Notes: generated by a model not told the origin, from the letters alone. Counted from the first letter of the stretch, positions 7,328-15,609 are shown. The stretch: DNA of 64,000 bases from Streptomyces fodineus (GCF_001735805.1 NZ_CP017248.1:5580001-5644000); one strand, 5' to 3'. Translations and numbers: made by a program.

Positions 7328-8557
7328 ATGCGCCCAGAGAACTGGCATCTCACCGAAGACCTGGACGAGTTCCTCGCCCGCGCGGGCGGCTTCCTGCGCT
7401 CCCGGCCCGCCCTGCACACCCTGCCGTTGACGGTGACGGACGCGCTCCGCCGCCGCGGGCTGCGCTGCTACGGCGATGAGGCGCCCCTCTTCGGCGTCCT
7501 GGACGACGGCACGGTGCGCGCAGCCCTGATGCAGACGCCGCCCTGGCCCCCGCACGTCACCGCGCTCACCCCGCGGGAGGCCGACGCCCTGGCGGTCCGG
7601 CTCGCGGAGCGGGACCGCCCGGTGCCCGGGATCTCCGGCCCGCACGAGACGGCCGAGGCCTTCGCGGCGGCCTGGCAGCGGCGCACCGGCACGGCGGCGG
7701 TGCTCGGGCGGCGTAAACGGCTCTACCGGCTGGGCGAGTTGACCGTTCCTGAGCCGAGGCCGCAGGGGCGGGCGCGGCCCGCCGGGACCGCTGACCGCGA
7801 GCTGCTGATCCGCTGGAAGGGCGAGTTCGACGCGGACACCGGTCACGGCGTCGGCACGGACCCGGCCACGTGGGCCGACACCCGGATCGCCGAGGGCGGC
7901 ATCACCCTCTGGGAGACCCCCGACGGCACCCCCGTCTCCCTGGCCGGAGTCACCCCGGAGACCGCCGGCCAGGTACGGGTCGCCCCCGTCTACACCCCGG
8001 CCGGGCTGCGGGGCCGCGGCTACGCCGGCGCGGCCACGGCCGAGGTGAGCCGGGCCGCGCGGGCGGCGGCCGTACCGGAGATCCTCCTCTTCACCGACCT
8101 CGCCAACCCGACGAGCAACGGGCTGTACCAGCGGGTCGGATACCGGGCGGTGGCGGACTTCGCGGAGTGGGGATTCGGGGGCGTCCCAGGGGTGAGCCCG
8201 CCGGATGCGGGCAGCGGCCGGGCGCTCACGAGGCCGGACCCTGTCCGCGCCCCGCCGGTGCCGCCGGGGGTGACGGAGCCGCAGTCGCGTACGGTCCCGG
8301 CCCGCCCGGCGGGCCGGCGCACCGCTAAGGCCAGAGCAACGCCTTGCTCCAGCCGAACTCCGTGCTCCGGTACTCCAGCCGTACGTGCTGTCTGTCCGGG
8401 TGCCCCTGGAAGAACTCCACCGTCTGTGGGCGCAGCCGATAGAGAGTCCAGGTGGGGGACGGCTCGGCCGGGTTCTCGCGGGCCCGCTCCCAGGCCGCTT
8501 CCGACGCCTGGCGCAGTTCCTCCAGCGAGGACAGGTCCTCGCTCTGCCGCCCCGTGA
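7328..8557 (+). CDS. GNAT-family N-acetyltransferase with anomalous run-on C-terminus
   Basis: 409 residues as read. Residues ~1-285 form a two-part protein. The acetyl-CoA-binding GNAT part shows VRVAPVYTPAGLRGRGYAGA (the Q/RxxGxG/A loop) and LFTDLANPTSNGLYQRVGYR, the usual end of the fold. After VADFAEWGFGG (about base 8180) the remaining ~125 residues are Pro/Arg/Ser-rich without family character. The last 233 bases lie antisense over the coding region of the oxidase at 8325-8990. Homologues should stop near 8190, and a one-base shift there would expose a TGA in the GGGGTGAGC context. A recent frameshift or lost stop is likely. Acceptor substrate unknown. Confidence 0.7.
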   Translation: MRPENWHLTEDLDEFLARAGGFLRSRPALHTLPLTVTDALRRRGLRCYGDEAPLFGVLDDGTVRAALMQTPPWPPHVTALTPREADALAVRLAERDRPVPGISGPHETAEAFAAAWQRRTGTAAVLGRRKRLYRLGELTVPEPRPQGRARPAGTADRELLIRWKGEFDADTGHGVGTDPATWADTRIAEGGITLWETPDGTPVSLAGVTPETAGQVRVAPVYTPAGLRGRGYAGAATAEVSRAARAAAVPEILLFTDLANPTSNGLYQRVGYRAVADFAEWGFGGVPGVSPPDAGSGRALTRPDPVRAPPVPPGVTEPQSRTVPARPAGRRTAKARATPCSSRTPCSGTPAVRAVCPGAPGRTPPSVGAADRESRWGTARPGSRGPAPRPLPTPGAVPPARTGPRSAAP

Positions 8558-8990
8558 GCGCGGCGGCCAGCGCCCCGGTGGAGCGGGCGTGCAGGTCGGC
8601 CAGGCTCTCCTGGGCGGGGGCCGCGGTCACCGGTCCGCGTATCCGTACCTGGCGGCCCAGCACCGGCCAGTAGAAGGCGAGGGCCGCGTGCGGGTGGGTG
8701 CTCAGGGCCCGGCCCTTGCGGCTGGAGGTATGCGTGGCGAAGGACCAGCCGTCGGCGTCGGCACCGTGCAGCATCACGATCCGTACGTCCGGCCTCCCCT
8801 CCTTGTCCACCGTGGCCAGCGACATCGTGTGCGGCTCCGGCTGCCCGGCCGCCACCGCGTCCGCGAACCAGTTCGTGAACAGCGCCAGCGGGGTCGGCGG
8901 GGCGGTGCCCGGGTCGAAGGGCCGTAGCTCGGTTCTCCCCGGGTCCCAGACCCGGAGCGACCTCAGCAGTGCCGGGAGATCAGTTCCCAT
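8325..8990 (-). CDS. Pyridoxamine 5'-phosphate oxidase (PdxH-like)
   Basis: 221 residues, close to the usual PdxH length. It has the FMN-binding split barrel (SLATVDKEGRPDVRIVMLHG; ATHTSSRKGRALSTHPHAAL; FYWPVLGRQVRIRG) and the C-terminal dimerisation signature with FFQGHPDRQHVRLEYR. In true PdxH this region is WQGRPxRLHDR and contacts PLP. The family oxidises PNP or PMP to pyridoxal 5'-phosphate using O2. The PhzG branch of the same fold is an alternative because the signature is slightly divergent. No palindromic operator precedes it, so it is probably outside the catabolic regulon. Confidence 0.82.
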   Translation of the reverse strand: MGTDLPALLRSLRVWDPGRTELRPFDPGTAPPTPLALFTNWFADAVAAGQPEPHTMSLATVDKEGRPDVRIVMLHGADADGWSFATHTSSRKGRALSTHPHAALAFYWPVLGRQVRIRGPVTAAPAQESLADLHARSTGALAAALTGRQSEDLSSLEELRQASEAAWERARENPAEPSPTWTLYRLRPQTVEFFQGHPDRQHVRLEYRSTEFGWSKALLWP

Positions 8991-9000
8991 TCCCCCATGC

Positions 9001-9426
9001 TCACACCTGGCCGAGATCCGACGACACCCACCGCTCCGGACGCATGTGGATCACCACCTGTTCCCCGTGGTTCTTCCAGGCGAAGTCGACGTAACCGTCC
9101 ACCTTCTCGGCCGGCAGATAGCGCGCCGACATCTGCCGCAGCTCCTCGATCGTCGCGGGGGTCGTCTTCACCACCGGGCCCTCCACCGACACGTACCTGG
9201 CGGTCGGTTCCAGCCGGTCGACCATCAGCGTGAACCGGCCGGCCTCGCTGATCAGGGCGTTCTTACGGGAGTCCCGTCCCGTCATGATCCATACGTCTCC
9301 GCCGGGCACGTACCAGTACCAGATCGGTACGGCCAGCGGCGCCCGCCCCGGGCCCGCGTCCACCGCCAGCGCGGCCACGCGGGCCTCGGCCAGGAACGCC
9401 TCTCGCTCTTCGTGGGTCAACGCCAT
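9001..9426 (-). CDS. PPOX-class flavin/F420-binding oxidoreductase
   Basis: 141 residues. The split-barrel fold is visible in AALAVDAGPGRAPLAVPIWY, GDVWIMTGRDSRKNAL and TARYVSVEGPVV. Small proteins of this class in actinomycetes bind F420, FMN or heme, and the sequence alone does not decide which. ATG 9426 is chosen because GGAG precedes it at good spacing; a longer in-frame start at 9468 adds only a disordered acidic leader. It sits between the PdxH-like gene and the thiolase-like gene on the same strand, with 83 bases separating it from the latter. Confidence 0.78.
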   Translation of the reverse strand: MALTHEEREAFLAEARVAALAVDAGPGRAPLAVPIWYWYVPGGDVWIMTGRDSRKNALISEAGRFTLMVDRLEPTARYVSVEGPVVKTTPATIEELRQMSARYLPAEKVDGYVDFAWKNHGEQVVIHMRPERWVSSDLGQV

Positions 9427-9509
9427 CTCGGTCTCCTCCTGCGGCTCGTCCGTGGCCGGCGGCGACACCGGCCGGCACGAGCCGTCTTCCCGCAGGGGAC
9501 GCCGGGCGA

Positions 9510-10682
9510 TCAGTTCCGGCCGAGCACCACCGTCCCGGACGAACAGAACCAGCCCCCCGTCCCCGAGGCGACCCCGAGCCGCGGCAGTTGTCCGTCGCCC
9601 CGCCGGACCTGCCGCTCCCCGGCCTCCCCGCGCAGCTGCCGCACCGCCTCCACCAGCAGGAACAGCCCCCGCATACCGGGATGTTGGGCCGACAGCCCGC
9701 CTCCGTCGGTGTTCACCGGCAGCCCCCCGCCCCGTACCAGCAGCCGGCCCTTCTCCACGAACGCCCCGCCCTCGCCCTTCCCGCAGAAACCCAGGTCCTC
9801 CAGGGTCACCAGGGTCATGTAGGTGAAGGCGTCGTAGATCTCCGCGAAGTCCATCTCATCGGGCCCCACCCCTGCCCGCTCGAAGGCGAGGCGGCCGCTC
9901 ACCGCCGCGGGGGACACCGTGTAGTCCGGCCACTCGGACATCGCCGCGTGCGAGACGTGCTCACCGGTGCCGAGGATCCACACGGGGGCCGTACGGCAGT
10001 CCCGTACGTACTCCTCGGCCGCCAGCAGGACCGCCGCGCCGCCGTCCGAGCGCGGACAGCAGTGCAGCTTGGTGAAGGGGTCGGCGATCATCGGGCCCGC
10101 CAGTACCTCCTCGACGGTGACCGGGGTGCGGAACATCGCCTCCGGGTTCAGCGTCGCGTTGGCCCTGGCCTGGACCGCCACCTGGGCCAACTGCTCGATG
10201 GTCGTGCCGTGTTCGATCATGTGGCGGCGGGCGGCCATCGCGTACTTGGCGATCAGGGTGTGGCCGTAGGGGACCTCGAACTGCAGGGGGCCGCGGGCGC
10301 CGAAGGAGAGGTCGCCCGTCCTGCGGCCCGCCTTGATGTCCGCGCGCGCCGTCGAGCCGTAGACGAGGAGGACGGCGTTCGCGTGGCCCGCGGCGATCGC
10401 GTCCGCCGCGTGCGCCGCCATGACCTCCCAGGTCGAGCCGCCGACCGAGGTGGAGTCCACCCAGGTGGGGCGCAGGCCCAGATACTCGGCGACCTCCACC
10501 GGGGCCAGCGTGCCCAGGCCCGCCGAGGCGAAGCCGTCCACCACGGCGCGGTCGAGGCCCGCGTCCGCGAGGGCGCGGCGGGCCGCCTGCGCGTGCAGCG
10601 TGTACGGGGTGGCGTCGGCCACGCGTCCGCAGTCGGAGAGGGACACGCCGACCACGGCGACTTTCCTGCTCCCAGCCGTCAT
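9510..10682 (-). CDS. Thiolase-like (lipid-transfer protein/Ltp2-type) enzyme
   Basis: 390 residues with the full thiolase double fold (KVAVVGVSLSDCGRVADATP at the N-terminus; GGGLPVNTDGGGLSAQHPGM near the C-terminus). Where thiolases carry the acyl-accepting Cys, this protein reads SVGGSTWEVMAAHAADAIAAG with no Cys. It is therefore unlikely to be a true thiolase and fits the Ltp2-like group, which with a DUF35 partner cleaves beta-hydroxyacyl-CoA esters by retro-aldol reaction. ATG 10682 is preceded by ATCC and then a palindromic operator, with no ribosome-binding site, so it is probably leaderless. It is divergent from the acyl-CoA dehydrogenase at 10803, with separate operators for each gene. 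Confidence 0.85.
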   Translation of the reverse strand: MTAGSRKVAVVGVSLSDCGRVADATPYTLHAQAARRALADAGLDRAVVDGFASAGLGTLAPVEVAEYLGLRPTWVDSTSVGGSTWEVMAAHAADAIAAGHANAVLLVYGSTARADIKAGRRTGDLSFGARGPLQFEVPYGHTLIAKYAMAARRHMIEHGTTIEQLAQVAVQARANATLNPEAMFRTPVTVEEVLAGPMIADPFTKLHCCPRSDGGAAVLLAAEEYVRDCRTAPVWILGTGEHVSHAAMSEWPDYTVSPAAVSGRLAFERAGVGPDEMDFAEIYDAFTYMTLVTLEDLGFCGKGEGGAFVEKGRLLVRGGGLPVNTDGGGLSAQHPGMRGLFLLVEAVRQLRGEAGERQVRRGDGQLPRLGVASGTGGWFCSSGTVVLGRN

Positions 10683-10686
10683 GGAT

Positions 10687-10701
10687 CTGACGGTACATCA
10701 G
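10687..10701. promoter_or_regulatory. 15-bp palindromic operator, copy 5 (one mismatch), leaderless promoter
   Basis: On the minus strand CTGATGTACCGTCAG, then ATCC, then ATG 10682. TACCGT is a -10 candidate seven bases before the ATG. The arrangement matches copy 4 except for one base in the distal arm. Confidence 0.7.
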
Positions 10702-10759
10702 ACAAGGCGTCTCGCGGCAGGTGCCGTGACCCTGGGCATCCGTCCGCCGGGCCCCTAAT

Positions 10760-10774
10760 ATGACGGCCCGTCAG
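10760..10774. promoter_or_regulatory. 15-bp palindromic operator, copy 6, fused to a -10 hexamer
   Basis: ATGACGGCCCGTCAG. The first base departs from the consensus C and thereby completes TAATAT at 10756-10761, an excellent -10 hexamer for the acyl-CoA dehydrogenase gene 42 bases downstream. This is the same fused layout as copies 2, 7 and 8. Confidence 0.72.
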
Positions 10775-10802
10775 ATGGGCTCGGGAGGGATGAGGACCCG
10801 CC

Positions 10803-12035
10803 ATGGACACGCGCCTGACCGCCGAGCAGAACGAGATCCGCCGCACCCTGCGCGAGCTGCTGCACAAGCGGTGCGGCCCGGCGGAGCTGCGGACCGCCGT
10901 CGACAGCCCGGCCGGATGCGACCCCCTCCTGTGGTCCGCCCTCGCCGACCAGCTCGGCCTGCCCGGGCTCGCCCTGCCCGAGCGGTACGGCGGTGTCGGC
11001 TGCTCGCTCACCGAACTGGCCCTCGCCTGCGAGGAGACCGGCCGGGCGCTCGCCCCCTCCCCGCTGCTCGCCACCTCCGTCCTCACCGCGCCGCTGATCC
11101 TCGCCCTCGGCACCGGGGCCCAGCGCGCCGAGCTGCTGCCGCGCCTCGCCGCCGGCACCCTCACCGCCGCCCTCGCCGTCCCCGGCCCCGCCCTCACCAC
11201 CGCGCTCGCCCTGACCCGCGACAACGCCGGGTTCTCCGCCGGCGGCGGGCGGGCCGGGGGTGTCCAGGCCCGGCGGTCCGACGGTGACTGGCGGCTGTAC
11301 GGGCAGGTCGACCAGGTGCTGGACGGGCACAGCGCCGGGCTGCTGCTCGTCGCCGCGCACACCGGGGGCTTCACACGGTCGCGGACCCTGCTGTTCCTGG
11401 TGGCCGGGGGCGCGCCCGGTGTCGTACGGGCCCGGCAGACCGCGCTCGACGCGACCCGGCCGCAGGGTCGCGTCCAACTGCGGGACGTGCGCGCGGAGTT
11501 GCTCGGCGAGGAGGGGGTGGAGGTGTTGCCCGCCCTGGCCGTGCTCGGTGACGGGGCCGCCGCCGTGCTCGCCTGTGAGGCCGTCGGGGCGGCGGAACGG
11601 GTGCTGGAGCGGACCGTGGAGTACGTCGGGCAGCGCGAGCAGTTCGGGCGGCCCGTGGGGTCCTTCCAGGCGGTGAAGCATCGGCTGGCCGACGTGTACG
11701 TGGGGGCGCAGGCGGCTCGGTCGGCGGCGTATTGCGCCGCGTGGGCCGCCGGCACAGGGGCCGGTTGCGGCCCGCATGGGGCGTCCTCGCCGTCGGCGGC
11801 CGACGGGCCGTGCTCGGGCGGGCTCGCGCTCGCCCAGGCGCTGGAGGCCTTGCGGGGGGCCGCGGGGGAGGGAATCCAGCTGCACGGGGGGATCGGGTTC
11901 ACCTGGGAGCACGACGCGCATCTGTACTTCAAGCGGGCGGCCGGGGACGAGCTGCTGTTCGGGCCCGTGCACCGGCTGCGGGACCGGGCCGCCGAGGCCG
12001 CCGGTCTCTTCGCGGGCGGCGAGGTGGCCGTCTGA
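10803..12035 (+). CDS. Acyl-CoA dehydrogenase family protein
   Basis: 410 residues. Typical acyl-CoA dehydrogenase features include LTELALACEETGRALAPSPL, the FAD/substrate helix REQFGRPVGSFQAVKHRLAD and the C-terminal LHGGIGFTWEHDAHLYFKRA. It would introduce an alpha-beta double bond into an acyl-CoA using FAD and pass electrons to ETF. The middle (FSAGGGRAGGVQARRSDGDW) is shorter than in canonical enzymes. In steroid degraders related enzymes work as heteromers, but only one subunit is seen here. It is translationally coupled to the next gene through a TGATG overlap, and its promoter carries a palindromic operator overlapping the -10. Confidence 0.87.
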   Translation: MDTRLTAEQNEIRRTLRELLHKRCGPAELRTAVDSPAGCDPLLWSALADQLGLPGLALPERYGGVGCSLTELALACEETGRALAPSPLLATSVLTAPLILALGTGAQRAELLPRLAAGTLTAALAVPGPALTTALALTRDNAGFSAGGGRAGGVQARRSDGDWRLYGQVDQVLDGHSAGLLLVAAHTGGFTRSRTLLFLVAGGAPGVVRARQTALDATRPQGRVQLRDVRAELLGEEGVEVLPALAVLGDGAAAVLACEAVGAAERVLERTVEYVGQREQFGRPVGSFQAVKHRLADVYVGAQAARSAAYCAAWAAGTGAGCGPHGASSPSAADGPCSGGLALAQALEALRGAAGEGIQLHGGIGFTWEHDAHLYFKRAAGDELLFGPVHRLRDRAAEAAGLFAGGEVAV

Positions 12036-12514
12036 TGGCCGGGCTCGGCGTGCGGATCGTCCAGCGGGTCTCCGCCACCCGGGGCTTCGCGAAGGTCGCC
12101 CCGCATGTGGTCCCGGCCCTCGACCGGGCCGTGCACCGGCTCACCCGGGGCCGTGTCCTGCTCAGCGCCCAGCTGCTGCCCGGCGTGATCCTCACCTCCA
12201 CCGGCGCCCGCACCGGACTGCCCCGCCGCACCCCACTGGCCTGCATGCCGGAGGAGGACGGCACGAGCTGGCTGCTGGTGGGCTCCAACTTCGGGCGTAC
12301 GGGCCATCCGGCGTGGACCCATAATCTGCTGGCCCATCCGGAGGCTTCGATCAGCTGGAAGGGCCGCGACATCCCGGTCACGGCTCAGCTGCTGGAGGCG
12401 GAGGAGCGGGCGGCCGCGTGGACCGCACTCCTGGAGTTCTGGCCGCCGTACTCCACCTATCAGGCCCGGGTGACACGGAAAATCCGAGTGTTCCGGATCA
12501 CTGCAACACCCTGA
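12035..12514 (+). CDS. Nitroreductase-family deazaflavin (F420)-dependent oxidoreductase, Ddn-like
   Basis: 159 residues. The split-barrel signature ILTSTGARTGLPRRTPLACM, then GSNFGRTGHPAWTHNLLAHP and FPVTAQ-like strands, match the Ddn/FDOR-A family of F420H2-dependent reductases. These reduce quinones or enones and, in Mycobacterium, nitroimidazoles. The ATG at 12035 overlaps the acyl-CoA dehydrogenase stop, so the two are co-translated. A second member lies at 34551-34946, and the F420 biosynthesis gene fbiC at 39626, so the cofactor is made by this organism. Confidence 0.86.
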   Translation: MAGLGVRIVQRVSATRGFAKVAPHVVPALDRAVHRLTRGRVLLSAQLLPGVILTSTGARTGLPRRTPLACMPEEDGTSWLLVGSNFGRTGHPAWTHNLLAHPEASISWKGRDIPVTAQLLEAEERAAAWTALLEFWPPYSTYQARVTRKIRVFRITATP

Positions 12515-12585
12515 GGGGCGCGGGGCTTTGTCGATATGCGGCTCCGCCGCGCGGGCGCGACCAGCCACAACGGACCCGCAGACGC
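12513..12585. repeat. GC-rich intergenic element of a type common in Streptomyces
   Basis: The stretch begins GAGGGGCGCGGGGCTTTG and continues to GCGCGACCAGCCACAACGG. From memory of Streptomyces genomes, this kind of sequence recurs between genes many times per chromosome. It contains the small hairpin GCGGCTCCGCCGC and lies between converging genes, so it may end transcripts. Only one copy is visible here. Confidence 0.45.
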
Positions 12586-12616
12586 CCGACGGCTCAGCGC
12601 GGCACCCCCAGCGGAG

Positions 12617-13234
12617 CTACAACGTGGCCAGGCGCTCCGCCAGGAGAACCGCTCCGATCCCCAGCATCGCCGCCCCCGACGTCCGCGTCACCGCCCGAGC
12701 CGCCGCCGGCCTCGCGGAAAGCAGCGCACGCGACAACGCGCCGACCGTGAGGTAGACCGCCGCGCAGCAGGCCATGTGGAGCAGGCCGAGGGCCGCCGTC
12801 TGGACGGGGACGGGCAGGTGGGCGCCGCGCAGGGTGAGGAACTGGGGGAGGACGGAGAGGTAGAGCAGCAGGCCCTTGGGGTTCAGGCCGCTGATCGTGG
12901 CGCCTCGCAGGAAGAGGCGCCGGCCGGCCGAGGACTCGTCCGCCGCGCCGGGGATCGCCGGGCGGCGCAGCACACTCCAGCCGAGCCACAGCAGGTAACC
13001 CGCGCCCGCCACCGTCAGGGCCGTCAGCAGCTTCGGTGAGCCCGCCACCAGGACCGCGAGGCCCGCCGTCGCGAGGACCGTGTGCAGGGCGTAACCGCAG
13101 ACCAGCCCGGCCACCGCGCGCGGCACCGGGCCGCCGCGCAGGGCGGTCGCGATGACGTACGCCCAGTCGGCGCCCGGTACGCACACCAGCAGCAGGTCCA
13201 CGGCGAGGAAGGAGAAGAGCAGTCCCGAGTCCAT
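12617..13234 (-). CDS. LysE-family amino-acid exporter
   Basis: 205 residues with five to six hydrophobic segments. The N-terminal FSFLAVDLLLVCVPGADWAY and GATISGLNPKGLLLYLSVLP correspond to the two conserved loops of the RhtB/LysE family (the second normally NPKxxLFF). It would export an amino acid or derivative through the inner membrane. It is divergent from an Lrp/AsnC-type regulator with an 82-base shared promoter region, the usual arrangement in which the regulator senses the exported amino acid. The ATG at 13234 begins the membrane domain; longer frames add non-family sequence. Confidence 0.88.
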   Translation of the reverse strand: MDSGLLFSFLAVDLLLVCVPGADWAYVIATALRGGPVPRAVAGLVCGYALHTVLATAGLAVLVAGSPKLLTALTVAGAGYLLWLGWSVLRRPAIPGAADESSAGRRLFLRGATISGLNPKGLLLYLSVLPQFLTLRGAHLPVPVQTAALGLLHMACCAAVYLTVGALSRALLSARPAAARAVTRTSGAAMLGIGAVLLAERLATL

Positions 13235-13316
13235 GCTGGGGACATTAGGCGTGAATGGCCCGAAAGTGTTCCCGAAGTTTGCCCGGTAACCGGGACGTCG
13301 GGGGAAGATCTGCCTC

Positions 13317-13769
13317 ATGGACGACGTGGACCGGAAAATCCTTGCCGAGCTGCAGCAGGACGGGCGGCTGACCGTGACCGAGCTGGCCGCGCGGGTGCGC
13401 CTGAGTGTCTCGCCGTGCCACCGCCGGCTGCGTGAGCTGGAGCGTTCGGGAGCCATCCAGGGCTACCGGGCGCTGGTGGACCCGGCCGCCCTCGGGCTGA
13501 ACTTCGAGGCGCTGGTCTTCGTGTCCATGCGACAGGAGGACCGGGACACGGTCGCCGAGTTCGAGCGGGCGGTCGGCGAGCTGGAGCACGTCCTCGACGC
13601 CCAGCGGCTCTTCGGCGAGCCCGACTATCTGCTCCGGGTCGCCACCGCCGACCTCGCGGCCTTCCAGCGGCTGTACGACGAGCGGCTCGCGACCCTGCCG
13701 GGAGTGCAGCGGCTGACCTCGACGCTGGTGATGAAGCACGTCGTACGGGACCGGCCGCTGCCCGCGTAA
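13317..13769 (+). CDS. Lrp/AsnC-family transcriptional regulator
   Basis: 150 residues. The N-terminal helix-turn-helix reads DDVDRKILAELQQDGRLTVT and continues ELAARVRLSVSPCHRRLREL; the C-terminal RAM/AsnC ligand domain contains VDPAALGLNFEALVFVSMRQ and the DYLLRV strand. These proteins bind DNA as dimers or octamers and respond to amino acids. The gene is divergent from the LysE exporter, so it most likely controls that exporter. It ends at a strong inverted repeat shared with the converging TetR gene. Confidence 0.9.
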   Translation: MDDVDRKILAELQQDGRLTVTELAARVRLSVSPCHRRLRELERSGAIQGYRALVDPAALGLNFEALVFVSMRQEDRDTVAEFERAVGELEHVLDAQRLFGEPDYLLRVATADLAAFQRLYDERLATLPGVQRLTSTLVMKHVVRDRPLPA

Positions 13770-13772
13770 CAC

Positions 13773-13810
13773 GGCAGGCGGCAGCTCACCTCGGTGAACT
13801 GCCGCCTGCC
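13773..13810. terminator. Bidirectional terminator hairpin
   Basis: An 18-base left arm (13773-13790) and right arm (13793-13810) pair with one mismatch across a two-base loop. It follows the Lrp stop by three bases and precedes the 3' end of the converging TetR gene. Confidence 0.85.
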
Positions 13811-13857
13811 AGACAGGACTTGGGGATCGGTAAAAGCGCGCGTACCGCGGCCGTGCG

Positions 13858-14505
13858 TTACTTGCTCGGCTTCTTTCCCGTCACGCCCAGATGGACCAAC
13901 AGCGCCAGGTTCGGCTTGAGTTCGGCCTGCTTCACACCCCAGGACTGGAAGCCCTTCTGGTGCGCCGCGACCGCCGCCAGCATCGCGACCAGCGAGCCGG
14001 CCACCGCCGCGGGATTCACCTCCTTGTCGACCCTGCCCTTGGCCTGCAGCTCGGCGATGGAGTCCGCGAGGGAGTTGTTCACCGAGTTCAGGATCTTCAT
14101 ACGGATCTTGTAGAACCGTTTGTCTCCCTCGGCCGCCCCGAGGTCGACCACGCGCAGGATCGCGTCGTTCTTGCGCCAGAACTCCAGGAATCCGTCGACG
14201 AGTTCCTGAGCCGTCTGCCATCCCGATTTGCCGGCCCAGGACCGCCCTTCGAGCAGTTGGGTCAATCCGGCGCCCTCGGTCGCCATGTGCTCGGCGATCT
14301 CGAGGACGGCGCCTTCGACGTCCGGGAAGTACTGGTAAAAGGTCGCGGGTGAAGTTCCCGCCTTCCGGGCGACATCGATGACCTTGACGTCCCGGTAGGG
14401 GGAGGAGCTGAGCATCTCGCTGAGGCAGTCGAGCAGTTTCTGCCGGGTCGCCTGCCCTCGCCGGCCGGCCACGCGGCCGTCGACGGTACGCACTTGTCCT
14501 GTCAT
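13858..14505 (-). CDS. TetR-family transcriptional repressor, candidate regulator of the palindrome regulon
   Basis: 215 residues. The N-terminal TetR helix-turn-helix is clear (KVIDVARKAGTSPATFYQYF, near residues 40-60) after a basic leader GRRGQATRQKLLDCLSEM. The C-terminal ligand domain is helical and unassigned (FLEFWRKNDAILRVVDLGAA). An imperfect copy of the 15-bp palindrome lies over its own start codon (14499-14513), as expected for autoregulation. It lies about 3 kb from the acyl-CoA dehydrogenase block and just upstream of kbpA-afsK, on the opposite strand from them. That it controls the catabolic promoters is inferred from this site and location; a regulator elsewhere in the genome remains possible. 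Confidence 0.85.
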   Translation of the reverse strand: MTGQVRTVDGRVAGRRGQATRQKLLDCLSEMLSSSPYRDVKVIDVARKAGTSPATFYQYFPDVEGAVLEIAEHMATEGAGLTQLLEGRSWAGKSGWQTAQELVDGFLEFWRKNDAILRVVDLGAAEGDKRFYKIRMKILNSVNNSLADSIAELQAKGRVDKEVNPAAVAGSLVAMLAAVAAHQKGFQSWGVKQAELKPNLALLVHLGVTGKKPSK

Positions 14506-14513
14506 GCCGTCAG
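14499..14513. promoter_or_regulatory. Imperfect palindromic operator over the TetR start codon
   Basis: On the minus strand CTGACGGCATGACAG, differing from CTGAC-N5-GTCAG at one position. The ATG of the TetR gene is inside it. Consistent with autorepression, especially if the TetR mRNA is leaderless. Confidence 0.5.
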
Positions 14514-14627
14514 CTTACCGAGGGGTGATCGGAGCGCGATTCGGCCGACTGCAAATGGGGTGTACGGGGGCTCTGAGGGTGGTGTGCCTGGTCTGCGGGG
14601 TGCGCGCGGCACGGTTACTTTGACGAC

Positions 14628-15431
14628 ATGGCCGAAAACAGGGCATCCGCGAATGAAGAGGCGGAAGAGGTAGAAGAGGCGGAAGACGCAGAAGAGGTGA
14701 TCGAGGGGGAAGTGGTCGAGGCGGAAGAGGTCTACGGGGAGGGTGTGCCCTGCTGGGTGGACGCCCAGCTCGCCGACGTCGCGGCGGGCAAGCGGTTCTA
14801 CGGTGAGCTCTTCGGGTGGACCTTCGAGGACGCGTACGGCTCCTCGGTCTGGGCGCGGCTGCGCGGGGAGCTCGTCGCCTCGCTGGCTCCCAAGATCGAC
14901 GGCCGGATGCCCACGGTCTGGACGGTCTCCTTCGCCACGCCGGACGCCCAGGCCCTCGGCCGGCGGATCACCGCGGCCGGCGGGCAGGTGGTCATGGCCC
15001 CGTTCCCGGTGGGTGATCTCGGGGTCGCCGCCCTCGCCGCCGATCCCGAGGGTGCGGTGTTCGGGCTGTGGCAGCCGGGCAGGCACCGCGGCTTCGGGCG
15101 GCGGCACGAGCCCGGCAGCTTCGTCTGGGCCCAGCTGTACACCCGGGACACGGCCGCGGCCAACGCCTTCTATGCCGGTCTCTTCCACGACGCCCTGTTC
15201 GGTGCGGGAGCCGAGCCCGACTTCGGCCGGGCCCACGTGACCGAGCTCTTCCCGGCGGAGATGCCCCCGCACTTCCTCACCCACTTCCGGGTCGCGGATC
15301 TCGGCGATGCCCTGGGGGCCGTACAGCGGCTGGGCGGCCGTGTGCAGGCACCACCCTTCGAGACGTCGTACGGACGAGTGGCCGTCGTCACCGACAATCA
15401 GGGGGCGTCGTTCGCACTGCTGCAGCGCTGA
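14628..15431 (+). CDS. kbpA: VOC/glyoxalase-fold protein, KbpA-like AfsK-binding inhibitor
   Basis: 267 residues. An unusual ~40-residue acidic leader (EEAEEVEEAEDAEEVIEGEV) precedes two glyoxalase-type modules (CWVDAQLADVAAGKRFYGEL; FVWAQLYTRDTAAANAFYAG). Metal-binding His/Glu residues of true glyoxalases are not obvious. In S. coelicolor, KbpA is a protein of similar size encoded directly upstream of afsK; it binds AfsK and blocks its autophosphorylation. Position, orientation and size match, so I assign kbpA on synteny and family rather than by direct comparison. The gene ends 178 bases before the AfsK start. Confidence 0.68.
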   Translation: MAENRASANEEAEEVEEAEDAEEVIEGEVVEAEEVYGEGVPCWVDAQLADVAAGKRFYGELFGWTFEDAYGSSVWARLRGELVASLAPKIDGRMPTVWTVSFATPDAQALGRRITAAGGQVVMAPFPVGDLGVAALAADPEGAVFGLWQPGRHRGFGRRHEPGSFVWAQLYTRDTAAANAFYAGLFHDALFGAGAEPDFGRAHVTELFPAEMPPHFLTHFRVADLGDALGAVQRLGGRVQAPPFETSYGRVAVVTDNQGASFALLQR

Positions 15432-15609
15432 TTCGTCTTGTTTGGGCGGATTGAGTACGAGACACCCCGAATGTCACCGGGTTCGCAACCAGCCGCCCGG
15501 CCAGGAAGAATCGGGGTGCGTGCCGCCATGGCGGTGCGGTGGTGAGACGCTGCACTTCGGTCGCGTACATATGTGGGTGGCGCGGCTCGTACGGGGAGGT
15601 GGCAGGCAA

